NCBI GenBank assembly: GCA_021166815.1
Contig: JAJPEO010000294.1
Span: forward strand, 1-7,991
Length of the DNA: 7,991 nt
Direction: 5' to 3'
Origin: Nocardioides sp.
Lineage (GTDB): Bacteria > Actinomycetota > Actinomycetes > Propionibacteriales > Nocardioidaceae
Of this stretch, positions 6,626-7,991 are shown in pieces. Under the pieces are notes generated by a model. The model did no database searches. It was not told where the DNA came from and saw only the letters and a list, made by a program, of their open reading frames with translations. The position numbers and the translations under genes were made by a program. Every line of letters starts with the position of its first letter. Position 1 is the first letter of the stretch.

Positions 6626-6891
6626 GCGAGAACGCAGTGGAGCGCAACGCGCGCAAGGTCCGTGAGGGCCTGGTCGTCAGCGACAAGATGGACAAGACCA
6701 TCGTCGTCGCGGTCGAGGACCGGGTGAAGCACGCCCTCTACGGCAAGGTCATGCGCAAGACGTCGCGCCTGAAGGCCCACGACGAGCAGAACGAGTGCGG
6801 CATCGGTGACCGGGTCCTGATCATGGAGACCCGTCCGCTGTCCGCCACCAAGCGCTGGCGCCTCGTCGAAGTTCTCGAGAAGGCCAAGTGA
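6622..6891 (+). CDS. rpsQ: 30S ribosomal protein S17
   Basis: S17 (uS17) is a primary 16S rRNA binder in the 30S body. The 89-aa product has the OB-fold core [20 protein letters not shown] (11-30), a [19 protein letters not shown] loop and the signature [20 protein letters not shown] (62-81). The ATG lies within an ATGA overlap with rpmC, preceded by GAGAAGG (6608-6614) at 7 nt. It is the last gene of the S10 group; two GC-rich hairpins follow in the gap before rplN. Confidence 0.98.
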   Translation: MSENAVERNARKVREGLVVSDKMDKTIVVAVEDRVKHALYGKVMRKTSRLKAHDEQNECGIGDRVLIMETRPLSATKRWRLVEVLEKAK

Positions 6892-6896
6892 CATCC

Positions 6897-6920
6897 GGGC
6901 GGGGCCTCGCGGCCACGCCC
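6897..6920 (+). terminator. GC-rich hairpin right after rpsQ (possible terminator or attenuator)
   Basis: GGGCG (6897-6901) pairs with CGCCC (6916-6920), and GGCC (6903-6906) with GGCC (6911-6914), with one G/A mismatch and a TCGC tetraloop: nine G-C pairs within 24 nt. It starts 5 nt after the rpsQ stop. No U-tract follows, so it would be a non-canonical terminator of the kind proposed for actinobacteria, or a processing or stability element. Full termination is unlikely, because no clear promoter for rplN is visible downstream. Confidence 0.45.
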
Positions 6921-6943
6921 ACCAACCCACCAGTTCGGCCAGG

Positions 6944-6965
6944 CTCCCGCTGAGAGCAGCGGGAG
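6944..6965 (+). promoter_or_regulatory. Second hairpin in the S10/spc gap
   Basis: CTCCCGCT (6944-6951) pairs perfectly with AGCGGGAG (6958-6965) around the loop GAGAGC. It lies 16 nt before the rplN Shine-Dalgarno AGGAGA (6982-6987). The gap 6892-6992 contains no TA dinucleotide and hence no canonical -10 hexamer. The hairpin may tune read-through, RNA processing or rplN translation; no function is demonstrated. Confidence 0.45.
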
Positions 6966-6992
6966 AACCAGCTCGACAACCAGGAGAAACCA

Positions 6993-7361
6993 ATGATCCA
7001 GCAGGAGTCGCGACTCAAGGTCGCCGACAACACCGGTGCAAAGGAGATCCTCTGCATCCGTGTGCTCGGTGGCTCTGGCCGTCGCTACGCCGGCATCGGT
7101 GACGTCATCGTCGCCACCGTCAAGGACGCGATCCCCGGTGGCAACGTCAAGAAGGGCGACGTCGTCAAGGCCGTGGTCGTGCGCACCGTCAAGGAGCGTC
7201 GCCGCGCCGACGGTTCCTACATCCGCTTCGACGAGAACGCCGCCGTCATCCTCAAGAACGACGGCGAGCCCCGTGGTACCCGCATCTTCGGCCCCGTGGG
7301 CCGCGAGCTGCGCGAGAAGCGGTTCATGAAGATCATCTCGCTCGCCCCGGAGGTGTTGTGA
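6993..7361 (+). CDS. rplN: 50S ribosomal protein L14
   Basis: First gene of the spc group. L14 (uL14) forms an intersubunit bridge and is the binding site of the silencing factor RsfS. The 122-aa product is exactly the family length: [20 protein letters not shown] (1-20), [20 protein letters not shown] (26-45), the basic hairpin [20 protein letters not shown] (55-74), [13 protein letters not shown] (76-88) and the FGPVGRELR end. AGGAGA (6982-6987) is 5 nt before the ATG. It is separated from rpsQ by 101 nt, the largest gap within the ribosomal cluster. Confidence 0.98.
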   Translation: MIQQESRLKVADNTGAKEILCIRVLGGSGRRYAGIGDVIVATVKDAIPGGNVKKGDVVKAVVVRTVKERRRADGSYIRFDENAAVILKNDGEPRGTRIFGPVGRELREKRFMKIISLAPEVL

Positions 7362-7364
7362 GAG

Positions 7365-7718
7365 ATGGGTAAGCACATGGCAATCAAGAAGGGCGACACC
7401 GTCAAGGTGATCGCTGGCAAGGACAAGGGTGCCCAGGGCAAGGTCATCACGGTCCTCCGCGAGGACGACCGGGTGATCGTCGAGGGTGTCAACCTCGTCA
7501 AGCGCCACACCAAGTCCGCCCAGCAGGGTGGCACCGGCGGCGGCATCATCACCGCCGAGGCCCCGATCCACGTCTCCAACGTGATGCTCGTCGAGGGTGA
7601 CGACGTCACCCGCGTGGGCTTCCGTCGCGACGAGGTCACCAAGCGCCGTCCCGACGGCTCGACCTACTCCGCGACCCGCTCCGTCCGGGTCTCGCGCAAG
7701 ACCGGTAAGGAGATCTGA
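7365..7718 (+). CDS. rplX: 50S ribosomal protein L24
   Basis: L24 (uL24) is an assembly initiator that binds the 5' end of 23S rRNA. The 117-aa product has a KOW motif, [20 protein letters not shown] (7-26), followed by [14 protein letters not shown] (37-50) and the C-terminal [11 protein letters not shown]...RKTGKEI. Two in-frame starts are possible, ATG 7365 ([10 protein letters not shown]) and ATG 7377 (MAIKKG). I prefer 7365, since GGAGG (7349-7353) is 11 nt before it and would be 23 nt from the second; the difference is only four residues. The gap from the rplN stop is 3 nt. AAGGAGA at the 3' end serves rplE. Confidence 0.96.
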   Translation: MGKHMAIKKGDTVKVIAGKDKGAQGKVITVLREDDRVIVEGVNLVKRHTKSAQQGGTGGGIITAEAPIHVSNVMLVEGDDVTRVGFRRDEVTKRRPDGSTYSATRSVRVSRKTGKEI

Positions 7719-7719
7719 G

Positions 7720-7991
7720 ATGGCCCACACGGAAGCAACCAGTGCTCCCCGTCTCAAGACGCGCTACCGCGAGGAGATCCTCCCCGCGCTGCAGTCCGAG
7801 TTCGACATCAAGAACGTCATGCAGGTGCCCGGCCTGACCAAGATCGTGGTCAACATGGGTGTCGGCGAGGCCGCTCGTGACTCCAAGCTCATCGAAGGCG
7901 CGATCCGCGACCTGACCGTCATCACCGGCCAGAAGCCGGCCGTGACCAAGGCGCGCAAGTCCATCGCCCAGTTCAAGCTGCGCGAGAAGCG
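7720..7991 (+). CDS. rplE: 50S ribosomal protein L5, N-terminal part (cut by window end)
   Basis: L5 (uL5) binds 5S rRNA with L18 in the central protuberance and contacts the 30S head. Ninety residues are visible, about half of the protein. After a short variable N-terminus the sequence reads [20 protein letters not shown] (12-31), then the signature [19 protein letters not shown] (36-54) and [20 protein letters not shown] (69-88). AAGGAGA (7707-7713), at the end of rplX, is 6 nt before the ATG, and the gap is one base. In E. coli the start of rplE mRNA is the target for S8 repression of the spc operon; I did not find a convincing equivalent structure in the part visible. Confidence 0.97.
   Translation, partial: MAHTEATSAPRLKTRYREEILPALQSEFDIKNVMQVPGLTKIVVNMGVGEAARDSKLIEGAIRDLTVITGQKPAVTKARKSIAQFKLREK

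Noticed and set aside
6738..7757. 339-codon open frame on the minus strand across rpsQ to rplX
   Set aside because: Antisense shadow spanning four gene ends and the intergenic gap; composition is typical of reverse-read GC-rich genes.

Overview
The window is about 8 kb of GC-rich DNA. It carries the S10 ribosomal-protein operon and the start of the spc operon, all on the + strand. The gene content, frequent GTG or ATGA/TGATG junctions, the protein sequences (for example an L3 ending its signature in GACATPG, and Ala/Pro/Lys-rich tails on L4 and S3) and the strong G/C third-position bias point to a high-GC actinobacterium. My best guess is the Propionibacteriales/Nocardioides neighbourhood; that is an inference from protein flavour, not a search result.

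Layout. Positions 3-170 hold the 3' end of a class III (PLP) aminotransferase-like gene. Positions 195-920 hold trmB, a tRNA m7G46 methyltransferase whose GTG start sits where a leaderless transcript would begin. Positions 921-1302 are a 382-nt non-coding stretch that must carry the S10 promoter and leader. It contains no TA dinucleotide before 1158 and holds a chain of hairpins, some of which are mutually exclusive. Then come rpsJ, rplC, rplD, rplW, rplB, rpsS, rplV, rpsC, rplP, rpmC and rpsQ (1303-6891), tightly packed with gaps of 35 nt or less and several stop/start overlaps. A 101-nt gap (6892-6992) with two strong GC hairpins separates S10 from spc, which starts with rplN, rplX and rplE (cut by the window end).

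How the genes work together. The operon supplies proteins of both ribosomal subunits in fixed stoichiometry: S10, S19, S3 and S17 for the 30S, and L3, L4, L23, L2, L22, L16, L29, L14, L24 and L5 for the 50S. Spacing and Shine-Dalgarno placement suggest translational coupling across most junctions. trmB belongs to the same broad process through tRNA modification but appears to have its own promoter.

Most unusual item. L4 is 313 aa rather than about 205-225. After the normal fold it has an Ala/Pro/Lys linker and a compact C-terminal module (IKGN..SGLYH.PGG.WYD.T..EFWF.S...AEAAGF). That module resembles the small domain found at the ends of some secreted or nuclease-type proteins. No wholly new system is evident; the rest is an orthodox ribosomal-protein cluster.
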